37,655 nt of DNA, taken from assembly GCF_900473935.1 (NCBI RefSeq), contig NZ_UCNN01000024.1:1-37655 (forward strand), written 5' to 3'. This document shows positions 25,651 through 33,499 of the stretch, one piece after another. Source of the stretch: Synechococcus sp. UW105. Lineage in GTDB: Bacteria; Cyanobacteriota; Cyanobacteriia; PCC-6307; Cyanobiaceae. The notes under the pieces were generated by a model. That model had not been told where the DNA came from. It did not search any database and worked only from the letters and a program-made list of their open reading frames with translations. A program made the translations under genes and the position numbers. Each line of letters begins with the position of its first letter. The first letter of the stretch is position 1.

Positions 25651-25743
25651 GTGGGTGTTGTCTTCTATCTGGGTCTGGTTGGTGCAGGCCTTGTCGCCGC
25701 TGCTGTGATCGGTGGAGTACTGCGTGGAATCAAGTTGATCTGA
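25651..25743 (+). CDS. petL: Cytochrome b6f complex subunit PetL (30 residues, GTG start)
   Basis: A tiny gene reading GVVFYLGLVGAGLVAAAV after the start and ending LRGIKLI before TGA at 25741-25743. Length, a single transmembrane helix, the VFY opening and the terminal KLI match cyanobacterial PetL, a stabilising subunit at the periphery of the thylakoid b6f dimer. In-frame stops at 25624-25629 confine the start; the only standard start codon is GTG at 25651. An ATC at 25642 is a non-standard alternative. It converges with the MFS gene 18 bases on. Confidence 0.75.
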   Translation: MGVVFYLGLVGAGLVAAAVIGGVLRGIKLI

Positions 25744-25761
25744 AGCTCTGGCAGCGGATCT

Positions 25762-26994
25762 TCACTCTGTTTCCGTCCTCTCAGGGAGAACGGTTTCACC
25801 ACGCCTCCAGATTTCCCAACCAGCCAGCACTAGCCCCACACCGCCTGTGATGGCGAAGGTGTGACTGAGTCCAACTGTGGTCGCGAGAGCTGCAGCGATC
25901 AGACCGCTCAGCCCACCCCCACCAAGAAAGGCGATCTGGCTGAGTCCGGCCATGCGTCCGCGGATGATCTGAGGTGTGCCCACCTGGGTGATCATGTTGG
26001 CGCTGCTGAGCAGGCCTGCAGTGCCTGCGCCGATGAGCAGGGCCATGGTTAATACCATCGTGACCGATCCCCCTTTGGCCATGCCCAGTTGCGCCACAGC
26101 GGTGATCAAGGCGAAGCAGCCAAGTGTCATCGCTGGTCGACGGCTGAATTTGTGGCTGTTGCGTTGCAGTACCACCCCACCGGCAATGCTTCCAGACGCC
26201 AGAACACTGGTGAAAAGACCAAGGTCTCGGGGATCAGGGCCGAGGGTGTCGGCAGCGATCAGAGGCGCCAGGCCAGGATGAAAGAAACCCACAACGCAGA
26301 TCACAGCCGTGAACTGCAGAACGTTGCGCAGAATCGGTCCACAGTCGTTCCACGCTGTCCGCAGTGATGCGCTGCTGGAACCGGTGCTGCGTTGCTCCTG
26401 AGCTGTATTGGGCTGCAGTAGCCAAATCACACTGGCGATCGGTAGCAGGTAGCTGAAGGCATCGATGCTCAGGGCCATGGCCGGTCCCGTTAGCGCCACC
26501 AGCCAGCCTCCGATCGGTGGTCCCACCAGCTTCCCCACGTTGAACACGACTGAAAAGCTGGTGAGGTAAGGGGCCAATTGCTGGGGTTCATCCACCAGCA
26601 GGGCACAGTATTTATTGCGGGCTGTCAGTTCGTATGCACCGGCCACTCCCATGAGCAGTGTGCTGAGCAGGAGCACGCTCACCTGCGCTTTGCCGTTGAG
26701 CAGGGGAATTGCAAGGGCACCGATCAGGCCCGCTCCGAGCAGAGCCCACTGTGCCTGCACCAGAACCTTCTCGCAGCCGATTCGGTCCGTGCGCACACCG
26801 GCGGGACCACTGACCAGCAGGGTTGGCAAGGAGAGGGCGGCGAAATGCAGAGCCAGCAGCATCGCGTTTTGGGTGCCGCTCATCAAAATCCAGCCCTTAG
26901 CCGTGAGCCCCGCGAAGGATCCCGCCGTGCTCAGGCCTGAAGCGATCAGAAAGATAGTGCGTTGCCGTTGGTGCCAGTTGGAAACGAGTCTCAC
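25762..26994 (-). CDS. MFS transporter (EntS/DUF894-like exporter)
   Basis: A 410-residue major facilitator protein with about 12 hydrophobic helices. It has [16 protein letters not shown], the inter-helix 2/3 loop of the MFS, where the usual GxLaDRxGRR motif is changed to a GVRTDRIG form. [15 protein letters not shown] in helix 5 is the motif seen in the EntS/enterobactin-exporter-like branch. The substrate is unknown. GTG at 26994 overlaps the rimO stop (GTGA), so it is in the rimO operon. Confidence 0.87.
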   Translation of the reverse strand: MRLVSNWHQRQRTIFLIASGLSTAGSFAGLTAKGWILMSGTQNAMLLALHFAALSLPTLLVSGPAGVRTDRIGCEKVLVQAQWALLGAGLIGALAIPLLNGKAQVSVLLLSTLLMGVAGAYELTARNKYCALLVDEPQQLAPYLTSFSVVFNVGKLVGPPIGGWLVALTGPAMALSIDAFSYLLPIASVIWLLQPNTAQEQRSTGSSSASLRTAWNDCGPILRNVLQFTAVICVVGFFHPGLAPLIAADTLGPDPRDLGLFTSVLASGSIAGGVVLQRNSHKFSRRPAMTLGCFALITAVAQLGMAKGGSVTMVLTMALLIGAGTAGLLSSANMITQVGTPQIIRGRMAGLSQIAFLGGGGLSGLIAAALATTVGLSHTFAITGGVGLVLAGWEIWRRGETVLPERTETE

Positions 26995-28388
26995 AAGGCG
27001 CTGCGCGCCGCTGTGACCATGTCGGCTGCTCCGACCAGCTTGCCGGTGAGGTCGTAAACATCGGCACCGGTAATCAGCACAGGCACCATGGTGCCCGGGC
27101 TCGCCTGCATACCGTTATCGCCGGGTTGCACCAGCACCTCTCCATCCACCTCCGGAGCGAAGCGAGCGCAGCGGCCAATCATCTCGCCGGTGGTGGGGTT
27201 GTGTTGTTCGATCAGAACATCAACCGTGCGGCCCACCCAGCTGGCGTTGCCCGCAGCTGAAATGGGTTGCTGCAGGCCCATCAGTTTGTCCTTGCGAGCG
27301 ATGGCCACCTCCTCGGGCACGTGGTCTGGAAGGGTGGCTGCCGGTGTGCCGTCTTCCGGGGAGAACGTGAAGACGCCCACATGGTCGAAGCGCTGACGCT
27401 CAATGAACGAGGCCAGATGCTCGAATTGAGACTCCGTTTCACCAGGAAATCCGACAATCAGCGTTGTGCGCAGCACGGCATCCGGCAGTTGCTCACGGAT
27501 CTGATCGAGCAGGCGTTCGTTCACGTCGGCCTGCCAGGGGCGGTTCATGGCGCGCAGCACATCAGGATGGCTGTGTTGAAGAGGGAGGTCGAGGTAGGGC
27601 AGCACGTTGGGCACCTCCCGGTATGCAGCCAGTACCTCTGGTGTGAGCCCTGTGGGGTAGGCGTAGTGCACTCGGATCCAGGGAATCTCCACTTCGCCAA
27701 GGGCCTTGAGCAGATCTGCCAGCCGAGGCTTGCCGTAGAGATCGAGTCCGTAGTTGGTCGTGATCTGGCTGATCAGGATCAGCTCCTGCACGCCCTGGGC
27801 CGCCAACTGATGGGCTTCGGCCACGATCGATTCAATCGGCCGTGAGCGCTGGTTGCCGCGAAGGTGGGGAATGATGCAGAAGGCACAGCGGTAATCACAG
27901 CCTTCGGCCACTTTCAAATAGGCCACGGCTTCGCCAGTGGTGCGGTAGCGCGGCAGGTGTTCATCGCCCACAAAGGTGGGGTTCTTACTCACCTGATTGA
28001 CGCGCTCTCCGGCTTCAACCCGCTTGAGCACGTCCACGATGTGCTGGTAATCACCCGTGCCCACGATGGCTTTCGCCTCGGGAAGCGATTCGAGCAGTTC
28101 CTCCTGGAAATGTTGGGCCAAGCATCCGGCGATGATCAGTTCCTTGCCTTGTTCGGCCAATCCCACCAGGGTGCGCACCGATTCTTCTCTGGCGTCCTGG
28201 ATGAAACTGCAGGTGTTCACAACCACAACGTTGGCATCTGTTTCGTCGCTGCTAACGCCATAACCCGCTTCTGAGAGCAGGCCGAGCATGTGTTCGGTAT
28301 CGACCCGGTTTTTCTCGCAGCCCAGATGTGCGAAGGCCACTGTCGGCCGTGCTGCCTTTGCACTTGCGGTCGTTGCGTTTGCCGCCAT
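26991..28388 (-). CDS. rimO: Ribosomal protein S12 methylthiotransferase
   Basis: Adds a methylthio group to the conserved aspartate of ribosomal protein S12. The 465-residue protein has the three-domain layout. The N-terminal UPF0004 domain holds cluster cysteines Cys24 ([12 protein letters not shown]), Cys60 (NTCSFI) and Cys89 (AGCLAQ). The radical SAM domain has Cys164, Cys168 and Cys171 (GCDYRCAFC). A C-terminal TRAM domain starts around 390. HLGCEKN with VDTE and [14 protein letters not shown] point to RimO rather than MiaB. ATG at 28388, divergent from the VKOR gene by 123 bases. Confidence 0.95.
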   Translation of the reverse strand: MAANATTASAKAARPTVAFAHLGCEKNRVDTEHMLGLLSEAGYGVSSDETDANVVVVNTCSFIQDAREESVRTLVGLAEQGKELIIAGCLAQHFQEELLESLPEAKAIVGTGDYQHIVDVLKRVEAGERVNQVSKNPTFVGDEHLPRYRTTGEAVAYLKVAEGCDYRCAFCIIPHLRGNQRSRPIESIVAEAHQLAAQGVQELILISQITTNYGLDLYGKPRLADLLKALGEVEIPWIRVHYAYPTGLTPEVLAAYREVPNVLPYLDLPLQHSHPDVLRAMNRPWQADVNERLLDQIREQLPDAVLRTTLIVGFPGETESQFEHLASFIERQRFDHVGVFTFSPEDGTPAATLPDHVPEEVAIARKDKLMGLQQPISAAGNASWVGRTVDVLIEQHNPTTGEMIGRCARFAPEVDGEVLVQPGDNGMQASPGTMVPVLITGADVYDLTGKLVGAADMVTAARSAL

Positions 28389-28511
28389 GGCCGCACCACT
28401 TAATTCTTCACCTTACGGTTGCACCTGCAAGGCTCTGATCCAAGCCTCACAGCTCTGGCGCTGAAGAAGGCAGCCATGCCTGCCAAACTGACTGGCACCT
28501 GAACAGCCTCG

Positions 28512-29453
28512 ATGGCCACCACGCGCCTCACCAGTCGCCGCCGCCAGGACCCGGGCTCGAAATGGGTGCGGATCGCTATGGCCGTACTGGCCACTGTTGG
28601 TGTGATCGATACCGGTTCGATCACACTTCAACGCTGGAATCTGCTGGGTCCTCTGACCTGCCCTGTTGGAGGAGATGGCTGCGACAAGGTGCTCAGCAGT
28701 GTGTGGGGAACTCTTTTTCAAGGAGATGGCTTCACCATTCCGCTGTCGTTTGCTGGATTGCTCGCTTACCTAGCGGTGCTGGTGATGGCGATTGGACCTT
28801 TGTTGCCCGGGTTGGCGGAAAACAAAACAGATTTGTCCCGCCGTACCTGGTGGGGTCTGTTTACGGTCTCTCTGGGCATGGCGGTGTTCAGCTTGGTGCT
28901 GATCGGCCTGATGGTGTTCAAGATTCAGGCCTTTTGTTTTTTCTGTGTTTTATCGGCACTGATCTCCCTCACTCTTGTGGTCCTGGCAGTGGCCGGTGGT
29001 GGTTGGGATGACCCTGCAAAGTTGCTGTTTCGAGGTGTGCTTCTGGCCCTCGCGGTGCTGTTGGGAAGTTTGATCTGGGCTTCTGTTGTCGACCCCAACC
29101 GGCCTGCAGCATCACCGGTCGGCCAGCGCACGGGGCCACCAGTCACCAGCCCTAGCTCGCCCGCGAAAATCGCTCTGGCCGAACATCTCAGCGCAGAAGG
29201 GGCTGTGCTGTACACCGCTCACTGGTGTCCTCATTGTCATGATCAGAAAGAGCTTTTTGGGAAGGAAGCCACGGACAAACTCGATGAGGTGGAGTGTGCG
29301 CCTGATGGCCTGAATGGCCAGCCCAAACTCTGTGCCAGCAAGGGGATTGAAGGTTTTCCCAGCTGGGAGATCAATGGTCAGCTTGATTCAGGCGTCAAGC
29401 CTCTCGAAACCTTGGCAGGCCTCTCGAATTACAAAGGGCCTTCCGATTTCTGA
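28512..29453 (+). CDS. Vitamin K epoxide reductase-thioredoxin fusion (disulfide formation)
   Basis: A 313-residue protein. The first ~190 residues form a four- to five-helix VKOR domain, with the loop pair Cys50/Cys57 and the quinone-site CxxC at Cys142-Cys145 (FCFFC). A Pro/Ser linker is followed by a thioredoxin-like domain with WCPHC (Cys239, Cys242) and a further pair, Cys262 and Cys274. Cyanobacterial VKOR fusions pass electrons from substrate cysteines through the Trx domain and VKOR to quinone, making disulfides in the lumen/periplasm. The pair spacing C-x6-C is one longer than I recall for the crystallised Synechococcus protein. ATG at 28512; it converges with nadB 21 bases on. Confidence 0.93.
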   Translation: MATTRLTSRRRQDPGSKWVRIAMAVLATVGVIDTGSITLQRWNLLGPLTCPVGGDGCDKVLSSVWGTLFQGDGFTIPLSFAGLLAYLAVLVMAIGPLLPGLAENKTDLSRRTWWGLFTVSLGMAVFSLVLIGLMVFKIQAFCFFCVLSALISLTLVVLAVAGGGWDDPAKLLFRGVLLALAVLLGSLIWASVVDPNRPAASPVGQRTGPPVTSPSSPAKIALAEHLSAEGAVLYTAHWCPHCHDQKELFGKEATDKLDEVECAPDGLNGQPKLCASKGIEGFPSWEINGQLDSGVKPLETLAGLSNYKGPSDF

Positions 29454-29474
29454 TGCCATCCCTTTGCTGCTGTC

Positions 29475-31160
29475 TTAGGGGCTAACCGGACGGGTGTGGA
29501 TCATCCGTCCCTTGAGCTGCCTGGAGTGGCACTGCCACTGCGGCATTGGCAGTGGGGCATCACTCCGGAAATGACCCCCGCGGCTTTCCTGTCGGAACAA
29601 GCAGGCTTCCAGCAGCAGAGCACTTGTGCGCTGACGGTGGTTGAGATCCAGCAGCAGGTTGAGCTCCCGGCGACTGGGTTCTTCCAGTTGATGTTGCTGA
29701 TCGAAGGCTTGAGCATCCAGTAGCGCCAAGGTTTCTTCTTGCTCGAAGCGCGGCATCGCTTCCAGTGTTTGTTGCAGCACGGCTTGGATGCCGTGAACAG
29801 ATCGGTCGACACCGGCCACGGCCCAGCACTGTTCACGCAATCGATCGATGCTGCGTGTCAGCTCAGAGGCTTGGATGCTGCTGCGCAGATTGGTTATTAA
29901 GGGGGGCTTGGCTGCACAAAGTGCGCGCACGCTTCGTTGACTCGCCTCTGACCAGATAGGAAGATCGATCTCTCGTAGCTGCCGGGCGTAGACCAGGCAT
30001 TCCATCAGGGAATTGCTTGCCAGCCGGTTGGCACCATGCACGCCTGTGCAGGCAGCTTCCCCAACGGCGTAGAGACCGGGAACATTGGTCGATGCATGCT
30101 GGTTGGTGGCGATTCCCCCCATCCAGTAATGGGCGGCAGGGGCAACAGGCAAAGGCTTGTCGAGGGGCTGGAGCCCAAATTCGCGGCAGTGTTCGAGGAT
30201 TGTGGGGAATCGGCGTTGCGCCTGAGCCCGAGGGATTGTCCGCAGGTCAAGGCCAACGTGGTCTGTGCCCTCACGACGCATGCTGTGCACCAAAGCGCGA
30301 CTGACCTGATCTCTGGGGGCGAGGTCACCTCCCTTCAGATCTGCCACAGGGCTGCGGCCAGAACCATCCACCAGGACGCCCCCTTCACCACGCACTGCTT
30401 CGGAAATTAGGAAGCATGGAGCTCCTGGTAGATGCAGAGCAGTGGGGTGAAATTGCACGAATTCGAGGTCTTCGATTGCTGCGCCGGCTTGCCATGCCAG
30501 CGCAACTCCTTCACCGGCGGCTTGAGCAGGATTGGTGGTGTTGGTGTAAAGGTGACCGCCGCCCCCGGTGGCAAGAACGACGGCCCTGGCTCTGATCCAG
30601 TGGAGGAGAGGGCCATCAATCACCTGCACGCCGCAGCACCGACCGTCTTCGACCCAGAGCTTGCTAACGTGTACGCCCCTTCTGTGCAGCAACCCCTGTC
30701 GTTGTTCGACCCGCTCTCGAAGAACATCCACCAGCGCGCGACCCGTCTGGTCTTGCACATGCAGCACCCGGTGATGGCTGTGGGCCGCCTCTAGCGTGGT
30801 GGCGAGACTGCCGTCACTGTTGCGGTCAAAGGCCATCCCGACCTGCAACAGACGTTCTACGCACTGCGGTGCTTGATCCACCAGCAGTCGCACCGCATCT
30901 CCGTCGCAGAGTCCAGCCCCTGCTTGGAGTGTGTCGGCGGCATGGCTGCCTGCACTGTCGTCCGGGCGGGTGACGGAGGCGATGCCTCCCTGTGCCCAGC
31001 GGCTTGAAGAACGACGACTGGTGTTGCGGTTGAGCAGAAGGATGTTCAGACCTTCGGGCAGCTCCAGGCATGTCATGAGCCCTGCCGCACCGGCTCCTAC
31101 CACCACCACATCCCAGGGACCTGGTGGGATGGGGTCTCCGTGGGCAGAGACAACTCTCAT
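29475..31160 (-). CDS. nadB: L-aspartate oxidase
   Basis: Flavoenzyme of de novo NAD synthesis that oxidises aspartate to iminoaspartate for quinolinate synthase. The 561-residue protein has the FAD loop VVVGAGAAG (Gly22-Gly27), SSRWAQGGIASV, EFVQFHPTALHLPGAPCFLISEA, RDQVSRAL and GEAACTGVHGANRLASNSLME, all typical of NadB within the succinate dehydrogenase flavoprotein family. ATG at 31160; a TTG at 31172 is an unlikely alternative because it falls in the upstream terminator. The psbU terminator hairpin ends only 10-14 bases before this start, an unusual leader. Confidence 0.95.
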   Translation of the reverse strand: MRVVSAHGDPIPPGPWDVVVVGAGAAGLMTCLELPEGLNILLLNRNTSRRSSSRWAQGGIASVTRPDDSAGSHAADTLQAGAGLCDGDAVRLLVDQAPQCVERLLQVGMAFDRNSDGSLATTLEAAHSHHRVLHVQDQTGRALVDVLRERVEQRQGLLHRRGVHVSKLWVEDGRCCGVQVIDGPLLHWIRARAVVLATGGGGHLYTNTTNPAQAAGEGVALAWQAGAAIEDLEFVQFHPTALHLPGAPCFLISEAVRGEGGVLVDGSGRSPVADLKGGDLAPRDQVSRALVHSMRREGTDHVGLDLRTIPRAQAQRRFPTILEHCREFGLQPLDKPLPVAPAAHYWMGGIATNQHASTNVPGLYAVGEAACTGVHGANRLASNSLMECLVYARQLREIDLPIWSEASQRSVRALCAAKPPLITNLRSSIQASELTRSIDRLREQCWAVAGVDRSVHGIQAVLQQTLEAMPRFEQEETLALLDAQAFDQQHQLEEPSRRELNLLLDLNHRQRTSALLLEACLFRQESRGGHFRSDAPLPMPQWQCHSRQLKGRMIHTRPVSP

Positions 31161-31170
31161 GCCAGTAGAC

Positions 31171-31198
31171 AAAAAACCGCCGGGAATGCCGGCGGTTT
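31171..31198 (-). terminator. Rho-independent terminator of psbU, abutting the nadB start
   Basis: On the minus strand AAACCGCCGG pairs perfectly with CCGGCGGTTT around a 5-base loop (31198-31174), and the T-run extends to TTTTTT at 31176-31171. It lies 46 bases after the psbU stop and ends 10 bases before the nadB ATG. Confidence 0.9.
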
Positions 31199-31219
31199 CT
31201 TCAACGACGTTTCAGATCG

Positions 31220-31232
31220 GAACGAATCGTTC
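31220..31232. promoter_or_regulatory. 13-base palindrome between psbU stop and terminator
   Basis: GAACGA-A-TCGTTC is a perfect palindrome around one central base. With no loop it is a poor hairpin but a good form for a dimeric repressor site. It sits 60-72 bases before the nadB start. Its role is inference only. Confidence 0.3.
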
Positions 31233-31243
31233 AGAGCGGGGCC

Positions 31244-31621
31244 TCAGCGGTACTGGCCGTCGTTGATGCGATCAAAACCCTCATTCAGGGCAATGGCGGG
31301 ATCCGTGACCGTGAAGTTGTCGCGGTACTTGGAGAACAGTTCCTTTTGGCGGTCTGTCAGGTCGAGGCTGAGCACATCTTCAACGCTGTTGTAAGGCCCA
31401 CCGAGCACGATCTTGCCGGCCAGAGTCGGATACATGCCAGGGAACTGCTGAAAGCGGCGAACAGAAGAGTTGTTCAGGTCCACTTTGTCGCCGCGCTCGG
31501 CAATTTTGTCGTCGGCAACGTTGCGAATGGAATCGGCGTAGGCAGCTTGCGGAAGCACCAGCCCCAGCAAGAGGCCTGTCATCACCACCACACCAGTCAG
31601 CCAGGAGACCAGCCGCTTCAT
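31244..31621 (-). CDS. psbU: Photosystem II 12 kDa extrinsic protein
   Basis: Lumenal extrinsic subunit that shields the oxygen-evolving Mn cluster of cyanobacterial photosystem II. It is 125 residues with a thylakoid/Sec signal peptide: MKRLVSWLTG, a hydrophobic core, and cleavage after AYA at about residue 29. The ~96-residue mature part contains the helix-hairpin-helix-like KVDLNNSSVRRFQQFPGMYP and LGGPYNSVEDVLSLDLTD, typical of PsbU. A Shine-Dalgarno-like GGAG (31632-31629) lies 7 bases before the ATG, one of the few clear ones here. A terminator follows at 31198-31171, so the gene is monocistronic. Confidence 0.96.
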   Translation of the reverse strand: MKRLVSWLTGVVVMTGLLLGLVLPQAAYADSIRNVADDKIAERGDKVDLNNSSVRRFQQFPGMYPTLAGKIVLGGPYNSVEDVLSLDLTDRQKELFSKYRDNFTVTDPAIALNEGFDRINDGQYR

Positions 31622-31688
31622 CGGAACACTCCGTCAGGAATCGGAACGAGACTTCCGGCATCGCCGGTATGTGCACCATACAAGCGTG

Positions 31689-31709
31689 TCTAGGCCAATC
31701 TCTAGGCCA
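31689..31709. repeat. Tandem 9-base direct repeat upstream of psbU
   Basis: TCTAGGCCA occurs at 31689-31697 and again at 31701-31709, a 12-base period. It lies 68-88 bases before the psbU start, between that gene and the DUF3120 stop. The position suits an upstream activator or repressor site. It does not resemble the HLR1/RpaB consensus. Confidence 0.45.
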
Positions 31710-31733
31710 GATGACGAGCTTTTGCAGTTCGTT

Positions 31734-32465
31734 TCAGATCAGTCCACTCAGTGCGGGCTGAAGGAGGGCCATCAGCAGGAACAGACCATCCACCATCAAC
31801 GTTGTCACCAGCACCGATGCGGCCACTGCCCAGCAGTCGGAATGCAGGCTTGGGCGACGACTCCGCATGTGCATTTGGTTCGCCATGCCAAGAATGAGAG
31901 CCGCCAGGCCAAGCATCACGAGCAATGCGGAGGGATGGCGCAGGGACGCTGCTGCGGTGTTCAGAAGCGTGTTTGCTTCCGCTAACGGCGCTTGCACCAC
32001 GGCTGGCCAGAAGCGCATCACGCCCGTGAGTGCCATGGCTAAATCGGTGAGGGCTGTGCCGATGAGGGAGGAGAGATAGAACGTGCATCCCAGTCGCCAA
32101 CGTCCCCCCAGTCCGGTGATGGCCAGGGGAAGTGCCAGGGCTTCAATCGGTAGGTGCCAGCTTGGGTGAGCTCGCAGCCATCCCCAGAACAGGCTGCCTG
32201 CTAACCAGCTGCCACTGAACCCCAGGAGTAGGGCCCCCATGTCTTTGCGGACTGGTTGCTGCTGCCAACCGAGGGGGATGGCTACAGCCATCAGCACGAT
32301 GGTGAACAGGCTGGCGCTGAATGGATGAATGCGCACCCAAGGGGCCTGAAGAAACACAGGCAACACCACAAGCGCACCACTCCAGAGGCGCAGTGGTGTT
32401 TGCGAGACGCTACGGAGGAAGGGGGTGTCCAGTACAGGGAGGACATCCAGCCTGCGGCGATCCAT
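31734..32465 (-). CDS. DUF3120-like cyanobacterial membrane protein
   Basis: A 243-residue integral membrane protein with about six hydrophobic helices. It contains VFLQAPWVRIHPFSA, GWLRAHPSWHLPIEALALP and LGCTFYLSSLIGTALTDL, which read as the conserved core of the cyanobacterial DUF3120 family. No function is established. ATG at 32465 gives the family length; open frame continues upstream but is unconserved-looking and would run into uppP on the other strand. It is followed by the psbU promoter region. Confidence 0.8.
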   Translation of the reverse strand: MDRRRLDVLPVLDTPFLRSVSQTPLRLWSGALVVLPVFLQAPWVRIHPFSASLFTIVLMAVAIPLGWQQQPVRKDMGALLLGFSGSWLAGSLFWGWLRAHPSWHLPIEALALPLAITGLGGRWRLGCTFYLSSLIGTALTDLAMALTGVMRFWPAVVQAPLAEANTLLNTAAASLRHPSALLVMLGLAALILGMANQMHMRSRRPSLHSDCWAVAASVLVTTLMVDGLFLLMALLQPALSGLI

Positions 32466-32610
32466 GACTTGGGTTTGGATCAGGCCGCTGGGCAAAAGGG
32501 ATGCCTCCGTTTGTGCAGTAAGGACCGAAACCTTAGAAGATGCTTCCAAGAAAAGGAGGCTGGCGCCAATGCCGGCAACCGCATAGCGTCCTGAAACATT
32601 GGCTTTTGCA

Positions 32611-33480
32611 ATGACTGACGTGGTGGCGGCACCCGGGCTGCTTGAAGCCTGTTGGCGCAATTTGATTCTTGGTGTGGTGCAAGGACTGACGGAGTTTTTG
32701 CCTATCAGCAGCACCGCCCATCTCAAGGTTGTGCCCGTGCTGGCGGGATGGGGAGATCCTGGTGTGTCAATCACCGCCGTGATTCAGCTCGGCAGTATTG
32801 CGGCGGTGATTGCTTACTTCCGCAATGACCTCAACAATGTGCTGCGGGGAATCACGGCTGCAGTGGCTCGCGGCCAGTGGAGGGAACCAGAGGCCAGGCT
32901 CGGACTGGCGATGGCAGTAGGCACCTTGCCGATCTTGTTCGCAGGATTTCTGATCAAGGTGTTCTGGCCCGGTTACGCCACATCCCCTTTGCGCAGCGTT
33001 CCAGCGATTGCGATTGTCTCGATCGTGATGGCCCTGCTGCTGGCTTTGGCAGAACAGTTGGGTCCTCGCATTAAAAATCTGGATCAGGTGCAGGGGCGCG
33101 ATGGCCTCGTGGTGGGTCTGGCCCAGGTACTGGCTCTCATCCCTGGTGTGTCCCGCTCCGGCAGCACACTCACTGCTTCTCTCTTTGATGGATGGCAGCG
33201 GGCCGATGCAGCCCGCTTTTCCTTCCTTTTGGGGATCCCGGCCATCAGCATTGCCGGTCTCGTGGAGTTGAAGGATGCCTTCGCCGATCCCAGTTCAGGC
33301 GGTGTTCTGCCATTGCTGGTGGGGATTGTCTCCGCTGCTGTGGTGTCGTGGCTGGCGATTGACTGGTTGATCCGTTATCTGCAGCGCCACAGCACCTGGA
33401 TCTTTGTGGCGTATCGCTTGCTCTTCGGGGTGCTGCTTCTGGCCTGGTGGATGACAGCAGGATCAACAGGATCAAACTGA
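32611..33480 (+). CDS. uppP: Undecaprenyl-diphosphatase
   Basis: BacA/UppP family membrane enzyme that dephosphorylates undecaprenyl diphosphate, recycling the lipid carrier for peptidoglycan and other envelope polymers. The 289-residue protein has the two catalytic motifs: QGLTEFLPISSTAHL near residue 25 and PGVSRSGSTLTASLF near 190, with about eight helices. ATG at 32611 was chosen; an in-frame TTG at 32599 would add four residues. It is divergent from DUF3120, and the TIGR03279 gene follows after 19 bases. Confidence 0.95.
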   Translation: MTDVVAAPGLLEACWRNLILGVVQGLTEFLPISSTAHLKVVPVLAGWGDPGVSITAVIQLGSIAAVIAYFRNDLNNVLRGITAAVARGQWREPEARLGLAMAVGTLPILFAGFLIKVFWPGYATSPLRSVPAIAIVSIVMALLLALAEQLGPRIKNLDQVQGRDGLVVGLAQVLALIPGVSRSGSTLTASLFDGWQRADAARFSFLLGIPAISIAGLVELKDAFADPSSGGVLPLLVGIVSAAVVSWLAIDWLIRYLQRHSTWIFVAYRLLFGVLLLAWWMTAGSTGSN

Positions 33481-33499
33481 GTACAGCAGCTGCTTCCCC

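Noticed and set aside
32466-32774. N-terminal extension of the DUF3120 gene
   Set aside because: Open frame continues about 100 codons upstream but reads antisense to uppP and adds no membrane-protein-like sequence. ATG 32465 gives a normal family length.
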